Origin: Irpex lacteus
Lineage: Eukaryota; Basidiomycota; Agaricomycetes; Polyporales; Irpicaceae
Length of the DNA stretch: 64,000 bases
Assembly (NCBI GenBank): GCA_001986395.2
Contig: MQVO02000017.1
Span: 1-64,000, forward strand
Reading direction: 5' to 3'
Shown here in pieces: positions 44,626 through 57,380 of this stretch; the stretch's first letter is position 1; each line of letters opens with the position of its first letter. A model generated the notes under the pieces. The model ran no database searches and was not told the DNA's origin. It saw only the letters and a program-made list of their open reading frames with translations. The translations under genes and the position numbers were made by a program.

Positions 44626-46111
44626 CCAAGTACTTGTCTCGGTGGTGAATGTATGTCCCTGTTCCAACGGGCTTCGAGATGCTAAAGATTGTACCGGTAA
44701 CGCCGTCATCGCCTCCCCTCCGATGTAGGGGGGCGGCGGGTGTGTTTTATCTCAATGCCATCGGTCTCGCATACCTGTCGAACGCCGAGTGATGTGTCTG
44801 ACGGTGAGCAGAGCCGTGGCCATCTGCTTCTGAGCTAAGTCTGAGTTCGTATATCATTGTCTAATTGCAGGTCATAGGTTACTGCATGCTGGTACTTGAG
44901 CCAAGGCGTTCGCTTTATCACGCCCATGTCCTGCCTCTTTCGTTTGCACGAATGTATGGTACGACATCGTTCCAACAGGCGTTCTCATGATGCAGATGTC
45001 GGTCGATAGGTCTCGCCCTTGATGTGGATCGACCGTTTTGGATGTACCGATCCTGTTCACGAAGTCCATGGAGCCCGCCGTCACTGTCGACTATCTATTT
45101 CGGTTCAGTGATATTCGAATGGGGCGTGTTATCTTCTTCAAGTATATCAAGCCAGGCGAGTTCCCTCCTGGGTCGTTTGCTATCGGGTGCTCCGTTCGGT
45201 TTCATCAAACTTCGTTACCATTGGTCATCATTGGTGCATCATCGTGCTCGCCGTGGCCGTTTATGATTCGATCCCCTTGCCTGTCAGCCACCGGCGCATT
45301 TGTGCGGCGGCCAATGCTTGGGAGTCATATATGGAACCGGTCACAATGCCCTCTGTCCTCGCAACTCACCCACCCTCAATCTCATACTGACAGTCGTTTC
45401 GTCGAGATATACGGTGAGTACCGACCTATGTATGTTTCATGGCTTTGTTTTGTTTTGTTTTCGTGGTACCGTGTATGTACCTTCTGCGAGGACGTCTACC
45501 TGGTGCTCGGCAGATTCCACGCTACGCGATGTAAATTCATTGCAAACGATTCGTGAGTTTTATATGTTTTATAAGCATGGGATGGCAGTCTGTATTGACT
45601 TTTGTATGTTCCGTCCAGGTGCTCTTGCATTTTTATAGGCCCATGGCCATGTTGAGCTCATGTTGTCTCCTCGTACGTCTTTCATTGCGGTAACTTTGTT
45701 TTGCACTGTTTCGCCCGGCTTAAGGTAAGCAAGATTACGAGCAGATTGGAACAAGCGCTGTTCAGATGGCGCTTGTTCCAAACTCGTCGTAATCTTGCTT
45801 ATGCAGGCGTTTCCGGATATTCTGCCTGTCAACCTTGTCGATAGTTGCTGACGCTCGTGTTTTTTATCCAGATCCATAGTTATAGTTCATATCGACAGTT
45901 ACATGTCTTCAAGTCGAGCTCGCTACAGTACGTTTAATTTTAAACCTGTTCTGGCACTGCATCTGCTAACGTTTTTCGGTTCTTCGCTGTCTATAGTTTT
46001 CTCTCCTTCCATTACCCCCCTCCGTTTCAAGGATTCATTGTCACACACATATCTATCCTTTTGGCATGGGCGCGCGTTGTTTGATGAGTACTGACACTTT
46101 GTTATACGTAG
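44626..46111. other. Stretch between the two related genes
   Basis: Only weak coding-like sequence is seen. The best is 45050-45250 on the plus strand, with VDYLFRFSDIRMGRVIFFKY and FPPGSFAIGCSVRFH, which I could not assign to a gene. It also holds the hairpin at 45726-45801. An ATG at 45903 is followed 25 bp later by a GTACGT donor-like site, but the phase does not fit the exon at 46112. Confidence 0.35.
45726..45801. repeat. 33-bp-arm inverted repeat (hairpin)
   Basis: The two 33-nt arms, 45726-45758 and 45769-45801, are separated by a 10-nt loop. They pair at all but three adjacent positions region (GCA against CGT-type changes in the middle). Outer end TAAGCAAGATTACGA and inner end TTGGAACAAGCGC pair perfectly. 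An RNA copy would form a strong stem-loop. Confidence 0.85.
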
Positions 46112-49100
46112 ATGACTCTGCCAACCGAATACCCTGTCCATGTAGACGCAGAGTCGCCTGTCCTTGCGGGGCTTACCCGTCTTGAGATTCCAGACAGAAA
46201 CCCCCTGCTGCCACCCTTGTACGCGTATAATGGGGACCATCCACACCATCGGCTCCGTCCTCCCAACCGTAGGACGTATGTTTACCTGGTGGATTCTTCG
46301 CCGAAGGGCAAGGAGACAGCCATCAAGATTGCTAATTCTATGAAGGTTCCCGCTGGGCCAATCTCCGGTGTGTACATCTTTATGCGTATCTGGTCCCTGC
46401 ATTAATAATTCATTCTCTAGGGCTTCGGGGTCTGCCGCAGATCCGACCGGGCGATGCTCTATTAGGTCGAAGTATTCTCGCTCAGGGTGATCCCAACGAG
46501 GACTGTCTTCAACTGCTGGGCGGTGTAGAATATGTCTTGTTCCGTGTGGTCTTCGAGTCATTTACTGAAGTTGTCTTGCAGTCTGAGAAAGGACGCTCAC
46601 AAGTACCTCAATGCACTCGCGGCGGCGGGTCACACTCTCGACGACGTCAAACAGTTGGTCGACGACATCGTCCGTGCTCGCGACGATATGATCGGCACTC
46701 GTGCCGAGCGGGTCGAGAACGGGGGCATTACTAGATTTGAAAATCATTGGCGTGCAGAGCCGTTGAAGGGTGCGCCACGCTGTTATGGTCTTAACAACAT
46801 GGTACAGCGACCGCGTCGAGTTGAGAGTACCCCGGCTAAGCTCAAGACGTTCGACGATTGCCACGATGCCTATCAAAAATCTGTGCATCTCTTCGTTGGG
46901 GTAAGTCTTTTCTTCTGGTCTCGTTTTGTTACTTTACTTATCCATGTGTGCAGGCGAACACGAGATTTAACAGTCTTGCGTTTAGAATGCAGGCACCGGT
47001 TGATCTTCTGAAGGCCTCTGCAGATTACGCGGATCAAGTGAACGCTCCTCATCTCGGGAGCGACGATTGCACGCAGTGGGGTCCTTCGCAACTTAATTGC
47101 GCTGACGCCCAGAAGAGCAATGAGGGTGCGTTTTTTGTTGTGTGATATAGCCCTTGAGCTTACGTTGTTATAGAACGTGAACTCTCCGAGATGGGTTCAT
47201 TCGGGGGGAGTCATGAGGATGAGCATGACTTCGGCGCTGGCCTCTCTGCTGGTCTAGCACTCTCTGACCTTAGTGAGAACGACGACTGTGAACCCGGACG
47301 CCTTCATTTCCTTGGCATTGGTGTCTGGTGGAAGCTTGAGTACATGTCGCAGCTTTTTTTTTTCTGGTCTGCTGCGTCACGGAGGTACGGCCCCTCTTGT
47401 CCCTCAGGATCAAGAGTTGCAGGGATGGGAGATCCGTCTCAACTTCATCAGCTATCCCTCCACCCCCTTCGTCACCGGTGAAGCCAAGCGTCCACTCGGT
47501 TCCCACCCATACCAGCCTTTGCCAGTTCACATCACTCCCGAGATGACAGGTGCCCCAGTGTTCTCCGCTCCTGGTTCCCTTTGGACAAATCATGCGACAT
47601 ACGCACAGGACGGCTGGGTTGGCATGACACCTCAGGCCCATCTCAACTTTATGGTTCGTGCTATGTATCGACGCTCTCTTTTGTTATCTCGTCAAACCTA
47701 AGTATTATTAGGCTCGCTCGCTGTACCAATACTCGCACTGGATAATGTCACAGCTTCCTGCGTACTATGGCGTTGAGATTGATGCAAATCAGTTCATGCC
47801 TGCGTTCAGTTTCCTTCAAGACGGTCAACGTGTTCAGGCGAAACTGTGGCCTCTGGCCCCCAACAACGACGTGCGACACCCATTTGACGACCGACACAAA
47901 TCTGCCCAGGACAGTTTACTTATTAAGCAGTACAACCGTCTTATGCAATGTATTCCTTTATTGAAGCGTAACAAATACGCCGAGTGGGACGTGACGGAAC
48001 GCGCATTTGGCTCTCGACAAAACGGTATGTGCATGCGACTCCGATCCTGTATTTTCCAAGCTCATGTACTGTAACTAGACTCGCAGACTAAGACCAAGCG
48101 AGGGATTGACCACGTCAGCCAGCCTGAGGATGTTACGGCTAAACGTAGGTTTATTTTGTACTCTGGTGCTTTGCACAGCACTTACACCAAACAGGACCAC
48201 GCGCGACGGAGCTACTGGTCTCTCACGTCAAGTCTCAAGTAGCCCTGAACCTTCCGATGGCTAATCAGAAGCTTCATTACCTGTCGCCGTTTACATCTGG
48301 TCCCTCGAGTGGAACGAGAAGTCAGCAAGCTCGTGCTGCACGTAGGCCTACAAACCTTCGCACTATACCTGAACGTGACGAAGAATCCGAGGAGGGTCCC
48401 TCTAGGCAGCGTCCAGTCAGCTCACCGCCACGTTTGCGTAGATCCAGGAGACTGGCTCCAATTTTCGAGAGTAGCGATGAGAGTGAGGATGAAGAGGGCG
48501 TACCCCGCTCTATGCCGTCTCAGCTGCATTCGCAACCTCGTCCGTACTTCCGCACAGCACCTATAGTTCATTCCGACGATGAAGAGCAGGTGGACCTTGA
48601 TGAACAGTTAGCTGTAGCCGGCGGTGTCCGTGCTGAGCCGGATGTTTCCAAAGATGCCATGGATGTAGACAGCGTGTTGGACTTCGTTTTACAAGCTGTC
48701 TCTTCAGCGGCCCGACTCACTCAGGAAGAGGATGTAGCCATGCCAGGACCAAATATCGCACCGCCTACCGCCTCTGAGTTGGAGAGCTCAACATCTCGGC
48801 AGCCAATACCGATCGCAACGGCTCCTACTCGGCATAACCTGCTGGATACTGGCTCCCAACCAGGCCCCTCAACTTCTGCGCCACCTGTTGTCCCGTCTCG
48901 CCGTTACCAATCGTCGCAAGACTCGCTGGTACCTTCTGCAGCCGTTATGTCTACTCGCTCGCGTAACGCGTTTCCTTTCTCAACCCCTGAAGACTACATT
49001 TCACCAGCAAGCCCGCCCCTGCCTGTCTCATCTCCACCGCGTGTTCCCTGTTCCAGGAAAAAGGTAAGCTTACAGTGGCCTATTACCATTCATTCACTCA

Positions 49101-51517
49101 TCGTCATTTGTAGGTTGTTTCTATCCATCCTCCTGTATCATCTGGGTGGCGTAAGTTATTTGACTGCGTACTATTGTCCCCTCGTTCGTTGTTACCCAAA
49201 CACTCCTCTTCTGTAGCTGTACCTTCTAGCCATTCATCTCAGACCCCCTCTGTGAGCCTGTCCGACGTGGTTGCACCTCTTCCAGATACCGGTCCTTCTA
49301 GATCAGGATCACCACCTTTATCTGTGACCGGCTCTGTAGTAAATAAGGCCTCGAACTCTCGCGAGTTTTGTAGTAAGCACCATAGTTAGTTTGTATATTG
49401 TACTGGAGTGACTCATTGTGTTCGTAGGACAAAAACTACTTCATAGCTTGTTTTCGACTCCGTTGGACGACGCTTTTGCTGCTCTCGCTAAGTTCAACGT
49501 CAACACCCAGTCAAGTGAAGTGCTCGTGGATGCTCTGTCAGTCATGGACACCCTCGATTTGAAATACGACAAGGCTCTCAATTTATCCATGAACTGTCGG
49601 GACATCGCTTCGTATTCCGCTTCAGTGAAGGACCTAAAGGCCTACTGTCACGGAACTGCCCTTTGGATCAACTTCTACCGACAGCGGGTCATGCTATCGG
49701 AGTTCCGTATACTCGACGAAATCGAGAACCTGCTGGAGGACCGGTGTCCTACTATCCTTGACGCCCCCGATGATTCCGATAGCAGCGACTGGCTAGTCAA
49801 GCTGGTAAATCGTGTGAGAGGGCTTATCACATGCGGAGTTATCATGGAGATTGATTCAAAGGAGTACTTTCCCTGCGGCGCGGCTGGTGGCACCGTTTTT
49901 ATCGAAAGCTCGCAAGCGTTGCGTAAACGCAAGTACCTCCCCGAGCATCAACGGAATGACATGACACTTGCCTACATCAGCCGCATTCTCCACGTTTGGT
50001 TCGGTGGCAGTTCTTCGTTCTCTTCCCAGGCAAGGACGGCACTCGTTCGGATATTCGTTGACCGACTGGGGTCGGGATGTCTATTACTCCCAGAGGTCTG
50101 GCGGGTGTATGATGAACTACCAAATTTCCTCTTCGCTCCGCAGTGCGCTAAGTTCACCAACGCGAATTGCAAGAGTGCTAAATTTATGTCAGAGCACCTG
50201 GACGACTTTGACTTTGAGCTCCTTCAACAGACCCTCTGCAGCTCTGACATTCTCACTCGCTTTGACGCACTCGAAACTGCATACGTGGAGATGTACACGG
50301 CGACATGTGCTCACGCCGACGCTATTCTCGCGACACGAACGTCTGCGCCTAACTTGAAGCGGCTCTTGATATCTCTCACGTCGGAAGTTCACGCGAGGCG
50401 ACTTGCACAGCAGGAGAAGAAGAAGAAGAAAGAAGAAGCAAAGAAACAAGCACAAGCTAAGAAACAGGCGGCTGCCGGCAAGGTGTTAGTGGCGCAGACA
50501 GTGTCATCTCCAGTGGAAGACCTCGGCGCAACCTCTGCAGCTCATCATCCACAGAGCAACGCGGAGCCGCGTCTGCCACACCGTTCTCTGTCACCTTCCT
50601 CGTCTTCTTCGCACGCATCGTCACAAGTGGCTAAAACCGTCAAGTTTCTCAAAGACGCTCTTATTGCTGGCAACGCTTTCGCACAGGAGAAGTCTCGTTC
50701 ATCGTTGAATAAGGCACAACGAGATATCTTTGACGAAGGAGACTACTATCAACCCATCCGAGAGATTGGACCCTCGAGAGCGATCATGAACCGCGGATTG
50801 AAGCTTAAATTTGCCAAAACGAAAGCTGGCTTCTTTTCCCTCATGCTGTTTCGATTTATCCACTTCAACTCTGGTGCCTTCCTGGCGTGTCCCCCTGACC
50901 TCCGCGAAGTCCAGTTTGAATCTATTGCCGCATTCGAAACATATCTACAACAACTCCGCCTTCGTTTCCCCGATGAAGGAGACTCCTACTTCTGTAACTC
51001 TGCCGCTTACGGACAGCCTGTGTCTCAGCGGACTCTCGATCGTTATCAAGATTACTGGGAGACCTCTCAACGTGACGACTTTACTTGGCCCCCGAACCGG
51101 AACTTTGCCGTTACATACAACTTCTACAAACGATACACGCCGTCTGTCGTCATTGGAGTTGACGCGGATGGAAATAATATCGTCAAAAAGCTGTGGACTG
51201 GTGTTGGGAAGCTCAATAGGTACTTGTTTGTCGCTGACATGTGCCAGGCTGGTCTGGTGGATCTTCCAACGGTCGAGGACGTTGCAGCCATTGCTGCCTT
51301 TCTCAATAAAGGTGCTGCCCGCGGCCTTCATGTTTTGGATTACCTTTCGGAAGGTGGTACGGGACCGCTCGTCCAGGCTGCCTTTGTAACCTTTTACGAA
51401 GCTGTCAGGAGTGAGCTGACGGAGGAGCAGCAAGTCGAGTTTCAATGGAATCCCATTACAGCAGAGCACACGCTCTGTAAGATTACTCGCATTCTGCGCA
51501 AGCACCGTTATTGGTGA
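46112..51517 (+). CDS. Very long multi-exon protein of unknown function (about 1,640 aa)
   Basis: Proposed exons: 46112-46367, 46421 to about 46526, about 46537-46900, 46954-47125, 47174-47653, 47712-48023, 48079-48144, 48195-49063, 49114-49372 and 49428-51517. Most junctions are GT-AG and in phase; the second intron lacks a good donor in the right phase. A run of ten T at 47354-47363 shifts the frame; one base fewer or two more restores LEYMSQLFF-SGLLRHGG. The N-terminus resembles the 157-aa gene at 44 kb. The middle (residues about 550-900) is Ser/Pro/Glu-rich and disordered. The C-terminal 700 residues are folded-looking, with an EKKKKKEEAKKQAQAKK helix and aromatic segments. The final codons overlap a GTGAGT donor, so a short last exon near 51611 (CAG|CTTGTCCTGA) is possible. 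No catalytic motif is recognised. Confidence 0.55.
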
Positions 51518-52214
51518 GTACCATTCGTTTATGTCAGATGCTCTACAGCTTACAATACGGATAAATTGCCTAAACCATGTGATGATACGCACTTCGTATA
51601 TTAATTACAGCTTGTCCTGATTCGTAAGCTTTTAATCCGACTACCTCTGATCAAGCATTAATCGTTTCGTGCTCACTTGCTCGTATCCTACCCTCTGACT
51701 GTTAACACTGAGAACAAAATCCTCTGTTTGTCGTATCAAGAGCATTTGCACATGAGCGGCGTGAATACTATACTTGAACCTCCGTTCTAGCTGTCCGTAG
51801 CCATCGTTTGCATTTTATCATCTAATCTCATTCTCTTCATTGCTTCGCTGGTTCTCTCTCCTTCATCTTCCAACGACCCGTACCCTACCTTCCTCTTCAC
51901 CTTCTTGGCTTCCGCTGTTGATCTCACCGGGACTTTCAGCCTCTCAAACACTTCGTTATTCAAATCCTACTGGCTGGTAAGTATCAAGTCATCTGTGCTG
52001 GAGTTGACGCTCACCTCTTGCACTTGTCTGCTTAGCACGCATACAGACCTGAGTTTACTCAGCATGATGAAGCGACCCTTAGATATCGGCACCGTGCAAA
52101 ACGAGACTTGAACCTCGACTAACAAACCAGGTTTAATTACCATTGGACTACAAGGTATGTAGCGGCATCTGTTGGTATGTGAAAAAAAAACTCATTGACA
52201 AATTTTCGATGAAT
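51518..52214. other. Intergenic region between converging genes
   Basis: No gene. On the minus strand 52156-52093 has A- and B-box-like words (TAGTCCAATGG and GGTTCAAGTCT) but does not fold into a tRNA. A run of nine A lies near 52185. Confidence 0.4.
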
Positions 52215-53080
52215 TTACCCGTCGCTGTTGCACATCTTCTCATAATACTGTACCTGGTTGTCCTCCGTGTGGTACCCTCCTTTTGCTTTTGATTGAAGCA
52301 GTTTAAGGGAATCCACCGATTCAGGTATGTCCAGTTGGTCGTACTGCATTACCAGGTAGTTGGGTGTGAGATATCGGTTTGCGAACTCGAGGCATAACAG
52401 GTCTTCGTCGATGACGGGCTTCCATTCGTTGAGTGAATCCGTGGGTAGGTGTGCTGCAAATCGCGAATGAAGCGCAATAATAGCCCTCACGCTCCCATCG
52501 AACTCGTCACAGCCCAGACCGGTCAGAACAACGGACTGCTTCGCAGTTGAAGGATTTCTGGTCAGTCTAGAGCAACATGTGTTATCAGTATACTGCGCAC
52601 GCTTGTGATGTGAAACTTACTGTTCTTCCCTAGTTATAGGGGGCAGGTTCGCTCGTAACACATACCCTTGTACCCTGAACACGACTTCTTCTCTCTCGTC
52701 GCCGGTCACAGGGTACACTATATCTTTCTGGCCTTCCCTGTGAGTCCATAACTCGGTCGAGATGGTAATACGTTCCGGCTGTGTTATGAGGTCAGTGAAT
52801 TCAAGCAAAGATAGTGCTATCGTATTGACATACTTGTCGAAATAGCCATAACTGTTTGTCTTTGTCTGGAGAGGCTGCTGCTTCCTGGAATACTTTACTC
52901 AATATTTCCTCTGTTGGCGTGGACTTGTAAGTATTTGTTGTCGTTAGCATTATTTCAAGTTAGTTACTAACTGTAGATGTTTCGTCGCGTGTAGAGAAGA
53001 CTGAGGGCCATCGTTGTCTCAAAATAATGAGGTCCGCTGTGCACGAATGTTCTCGTCTTCGGCAGTAAGAACACTAAGGT
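52215..53080 (-). CDS. Cysteine-motif protein of unknown function, 5' end unresolved
   Basis: Minus-strand exons: about 53080-52978, one from about 52921 to 52834, 52778-52621 and 52566-52215. Joints from exon 2 on are in phase. The first visible exon opens with C-x2-C-x6-C (CSYCRRREHSC), similar to the second Cys motif in the gene at the telomere. The rest has PERITISTELWTHREGQKD, FRVQGYVLRANLPPITREEQ and a helical C-terminus with LNEWKPVIDEDLLCLEFANR and LTPNYLVMQYDQL. An acceptor-like CTTAG lies just before the first Cys, so at least one more upstream exon is expected. If a paired motif exists it would be there. Zinc binding is inferred from the cysteine spacing only; the function is unknown. 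Confidence 0.5.
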
Positions 53081-53939
53081 AAGCTCACAAGCTTCTTTGG
53101 CCATTGGTTGTGTCTTATTTGCCAGTCTTTGTCTCGTTGACGTTTGCAATGTTCAAGATTTACTTGATGCATTTACTTTGGCAGTGGCCGTTTCGATTTT
53201 ATTTGCTACCACATCTCACGGTGACCGCAGCGCGTACAGTCAACAGATCTCTCAACTTGTTATCGGGGCACTGCATGCGCCGTGTGGACGTGATAGGCAT
53301 ATTGTCCCTGAGCAACTCCGTCGGCACGCCGATTTGTCATCTCGGAATATGATAGCCGTCTCTCCGGGTTGGTGAATCAGTTTCAGTCTGTTTGTTTGGT
53401 ACAATGCTCATCATCTTTGACGTAGGGGGTCATTGTTTATCGTCAAGCCTATTTGATATTCTGTGCCTGATTTGCCTCGAAGGTGTGCAACATTGCCTTG
53501 GATTGGACAGGTAAACGTTATCTGCGCCGTGCCGTCTATGCACATGATACGAAACAATTTATGCTCTCCACCTGTATGGTGTCAGGTCTGATCTTCTTGC
53601 TATCTCTGTCATTTGACAGAAACTGCCGTCGATCTGCCTTTTGTGTTCCGAGACCTTATCTGTTTTGTCCAATAGGTTAATCAGTATTGCTGAGCACGGC
53701 CGAATTGTACCGCCTGGAATTCAGGCCGACCGATGTGATATTGGAAGGTGTCGCCATATCCGAGTCATTCTGTAAAATTGTGTCGTTATCTGCTTACTCC
53801 ACCACCACAAGGTCATCTTTGCTTTGTCTCGCCGCACCTATCTATCAGACTCGTTCATCCTCTCCCAGATACAACCTCAAAGTATCTTCTACTCCTTCGT
53901 CCACATCGCGACACCTCAGTCCACAATTTCACTCATACA
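53081..53939. other. Divergent intergenic region
   Basis: Should contain the missing 5' exon(s) of the minus-strand gene and the promoter of the 17-exon gene. The 120 bp before the ATG at 53940 are C/T-rich (CTCATACAATG context). No further gene could be supported. Confidence 0.4.
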
Positions 53940-56900
53940 ATGCCTCCTGCCAAGTGAGTGTTTTCTAGAGGCTCAATATCATTGGGACTTACTTCATCGT
54001 GTCCAAAGGGGTAGTGTGAAGAAAAAAGCATCTGTGCCAAATGTGTCGTCTCCCACCAACTTGAAGACCAATAGCGGTCATCAAACTCGGTAAACATTCA
54101 AGCGTGTTCCTTGGTTGACGGAGGAACTTAACATTTTTTTTGGCAGCAGCAAGGTTCATCACGTTGAGACAGACGAGTCTGAAGAGGAACCTCTAGCGTA
54201 TGTTGTTTCAACGAACATTGCTTTTGACTTGTCTGATATCATTTTTGAGTAGCTCCAAACCGTCCACCCGCCGCAAAGCTGTGGAGGTAGAGGTCCCCCT
54301 TCTCAGTCCGGAGCAACGTCTACTTGTCGAGTAAGTTAAGTTATATTTATGGTGAACCGTGTGACTTATAGTTTGTAGAAGAAAGGCCCGCACATTTGTC
54401 GACGACGAAGCCTCCGAAGATGGCCGAATGTAAGCCTCACAGACCAATGGACCTTTACGTTTCTGATTCTCTAATTTCTTAGGGAGACCTCGTCGGATGA
54501 AGAGAATGATGAAGATAGAGCCTTCATTGACGATCGAGCTGAAGAGTACGCTTCTTTACTTCCTGGTCCGTATGTCTCACTAACGATTGTGCAGGGAGCT
54601 TGAAGAGGAGTCGGATGACCATGCGCTGGCAGACGTCCCTTCACCTGTTACTAAGACGTAAGTGGAAGATATAACTCCTCACCTTTATACTCATATGTTT
54701 CTAGTAAGAAGAAAGCTCGGGCTCCCATTAGCAAGGGCAAGGGCCGTGCCACGATTGACAGGTAGCTAACACCTGTTCCATAAAATCCATGCCCTCATAT
54801 ACTCATAGTAACAGTAGCGACAGCGAAAACGATAAGATCGAAGAACAGACTCCAGTCAAGAGGCGCGCTAAGAAGCCTGTGGTCGACAGCGACGACAGTT
54901 CCCTTGAGATCGTTGAGAAGGAGGAGGCGATCATGTCCATGGGTAAGGGCAAAGATAAGGCTTCACCTTCAAAGAAGAAGCCCGTACCTGCCAAGTCGGC
55001 TGGGGGAAAGAAGGCGTCGACCAATAAGCCCGTGAAGGATGTCGACAATGATGACGACGACATTGTCCTGGTCGAGAAGTGAGTTTGATTGGTAGACTCC
55101 GTCTGTTACCCTGATTTATGTTGCGCTTCTCAGACCTACCTCGCCTACCAAACGGAAGGGGGGTGTCACGGTTGAACAAGTCCCGCACAAGATAACGATG
55201 CCTGCCGTACCGAAGAAGTCCATGGCCACTTTAAGATCTGCTCCTCCTTTGATGGACCCCAAGAACAACCCCTTCGTAGTTCTCGACGATGATGAGAAGC
55301 CAGCTGTCGAGGATCAGTCTCCTAGGAAGAAGTAAGTCCTCTTACGTCTAGCCCTACTCTGAGATGCTTACTAAAGTTGGACGTTAGGGCAAGGTCCAAT
55401 CACATCGTCTCAGACGAAGAGGAAAAGGAGACAAACGTTCAGGATACTCCGTGAGTCGTAACCCTTTGTCATTTACAAACACTGACAAGTTGTATTAGCG
55501 TTACAAGAATCAGCAAGCATTTGTAAGTAATGTTGTTCTTAGCACATAGTTCGTTGACTGAATATTGAACAGGAAAGCGAGTAACATCAAGCGCGAAGAG
55601 ACGGAGTCCGAGGATTCCGAGCGAGAACTTCGTAAGCCAAAGCCTACCAAGAAGGAAGTCGTCAAGCAAACCGGTAAGGGCGGTCGCAAAGGGAAGAAGC
55701 CCGTCAAGACGGAGGAGGAAGAAGAGCCGGAGCCCGCTTTTGACAATCAGGAGCGTAAGCCGAAGAAACCCGTCAAGAAGGAGGAAGACCCCCAGCCGAT
55801 GTCAGACGATCAGTCGGAGGAGACCGCTGTGAAGAGTGAAGAAGAAGATGTCGAGGAAGCCTTGCCTCCACCGGTCGAGGTGGTCTCGAACGTGAACGAT
55901 CCCGAGCAACGTAAGTTTATGTGCTACACGTTGCTCGACACCTACGAGGGTCCTGGAGAACCTCCTGTGATCAGGTAAGATCCTTCGTACCTGCTGACTG
56001 TGGCCTTCTAATTCTATTCGCAGTTATGCTCGAGAAATCAACACCTGCTTCGGCAGCTACGGAGAGGACAGTAACCTACTTATCATGTTCAGACATGCAA
56101 TGAGACGGGTCGGGATAGCCGAGAATGACCCAGCCTTTCCGTAAGTGGTTGTGATGGTGTGATGACGGTTGCAAACTCACACTATTATCGTCCAGGATTC
56201 TGAAACAAATCACCGTTCAGGCCGCCTTCGGCCGTTTCTTGTACAACCTAGCCCGTGTTCACCATACCGACATCGATGTGGAAATCACCAAGACCCCTAA
56301 GGGCTACCCCCAGCCAATCTACCGGTGCCTCTCCAACATGATCGGTTTCCGCGCGTTCGACCCTAAAGATCCGGTGGCCTTCACGATGTGGGGCACCGTC
56401 TTGGATAGCAAGTTGTTCACTCCGGTGGAAATTCACACCAAGGATGGGCGGGTACTTTACCAGCGGTACATAGTGATCATTCCCCTCAGCATGGAATTCC
56501 AGCGTACCATGAACACCATCGCGAACATCTGGGACGAGGACGTTATCGGGTTTAGTGCTGGTAACTTTGGACTGACGTTCAGTACAGTTCCAAGTCCTCT
56601 TAACTTTGGTGAGTGAGCTATAACGTTGTCGACCACGACCCTGATCTGATTGCATCAGACGAGGGATCTGCTCCCCGCTCTCCAAGGAAGAACCGCAAGC
56701 CTGCTGCCCGAGGCCAGTCTGAGGAGCCTGACCTCCGGCTGCCCTCGCGTAGCGTCGGCAGCAAGCCAATTGTTGGTGCCAAGAACCCTTCGGTCAACAC
56801 TCAGGATCAAATCAAAGCTTTGGCTGCTCAAGGGATGTCATGGACGTCGGCGCAAGGTGTGTGATAATTTCTCTTGATAGCTATTATTGTTTACTCAATC

Positions 56901-57133
56901 ATATCGCAACAGTGCCCATCTACGACTTGACTCAAGCTGTACGTTCGGATAATCCCCCCGCCTGCAACCAAGAGACTCTGTCGGGCGCAACTGAGTGGAT
57001 TCATGGTGAAATTCCCGATGACTCTTACGTTTGCCTTCACTACGTTCCCGGACAGCATGATCATGGTACAGGGCACAAGGACGTTCAATTTAACCTCTTG
57101 CGTGTAGTGGTGATGGCGACTCCTTCTAAATAG
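53940..57133 (+). CDS. 788-aa acidic/basic low-complexity protein, 17 exons, unknown function
   Basis: Exons: 53940-53953, 54009-54089, 54147-54197, 54250-54330, 54379-54429, 54483-54545, 54595-54657, 54705-54761, 54809-55078, 55134-55331, 55388-55450, 55499-55522, 55573-55974, 56024-56140, 56196-56608, 56659-56856 and 56913-57133. All splice in frame. The first 14 introns are all phase 2, so exons 2-14 are each a multiple of 3 (81, 51, 81, 51, 63, 63, 57, 270, 198, 63, 24, 402, 117 bp). The N-terminal 470 residues alternate acidic patches (VDDEASEDG, SSDEENDED) with Lys-rich ones (KKKARAPISKGKGR), like a disordered nuclear or chromatin protein. Residues about 480-650 look globular (FMCYTLLDTYEGPGEPP, LLIMFRHAMRRVGIAENDP, TVQAAFGRFLYNLARVHH, AFTMWGTVLDSKLF), and a further short domain ends the protein. 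I cannot name the family. Confidence 0.8.
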
Positions 57134-57380
57134 ATAACAACCTTCTAGATGCTCAAAGTAGCACTATAGATGTTTCTTGAATGACGACAAATTTGTGAGA
57201 TTGATAACTGGTGGAGAGACGTGCTGTGAATAAATTAAACCGACGCAACAATATTATTTAAGACTCAACAGTATTCTTTGGACGGAGCGAACACCGAAAG
57301 AGAGCAGGACAATATATAAGAGGTGGATGGGGGCCTTATGACCGACCTGTCTGTCCTTTGCCCATTCTTATTCCCCTACA

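Noticed and set aside
52093..52156. Possible tRNA on the minus strand
   Set aside because: The B-box GGTTCAAGTCT looks good, but the T loop is one base too long for the stem and no acceptor stem forms.
40243..57133. Giant-virus or Maverick insertion
   Set aside because: No capsid, packaging ATPase, DNA polymerase or retroviral-type integrase motif is visible, and the genes are intron-rich.
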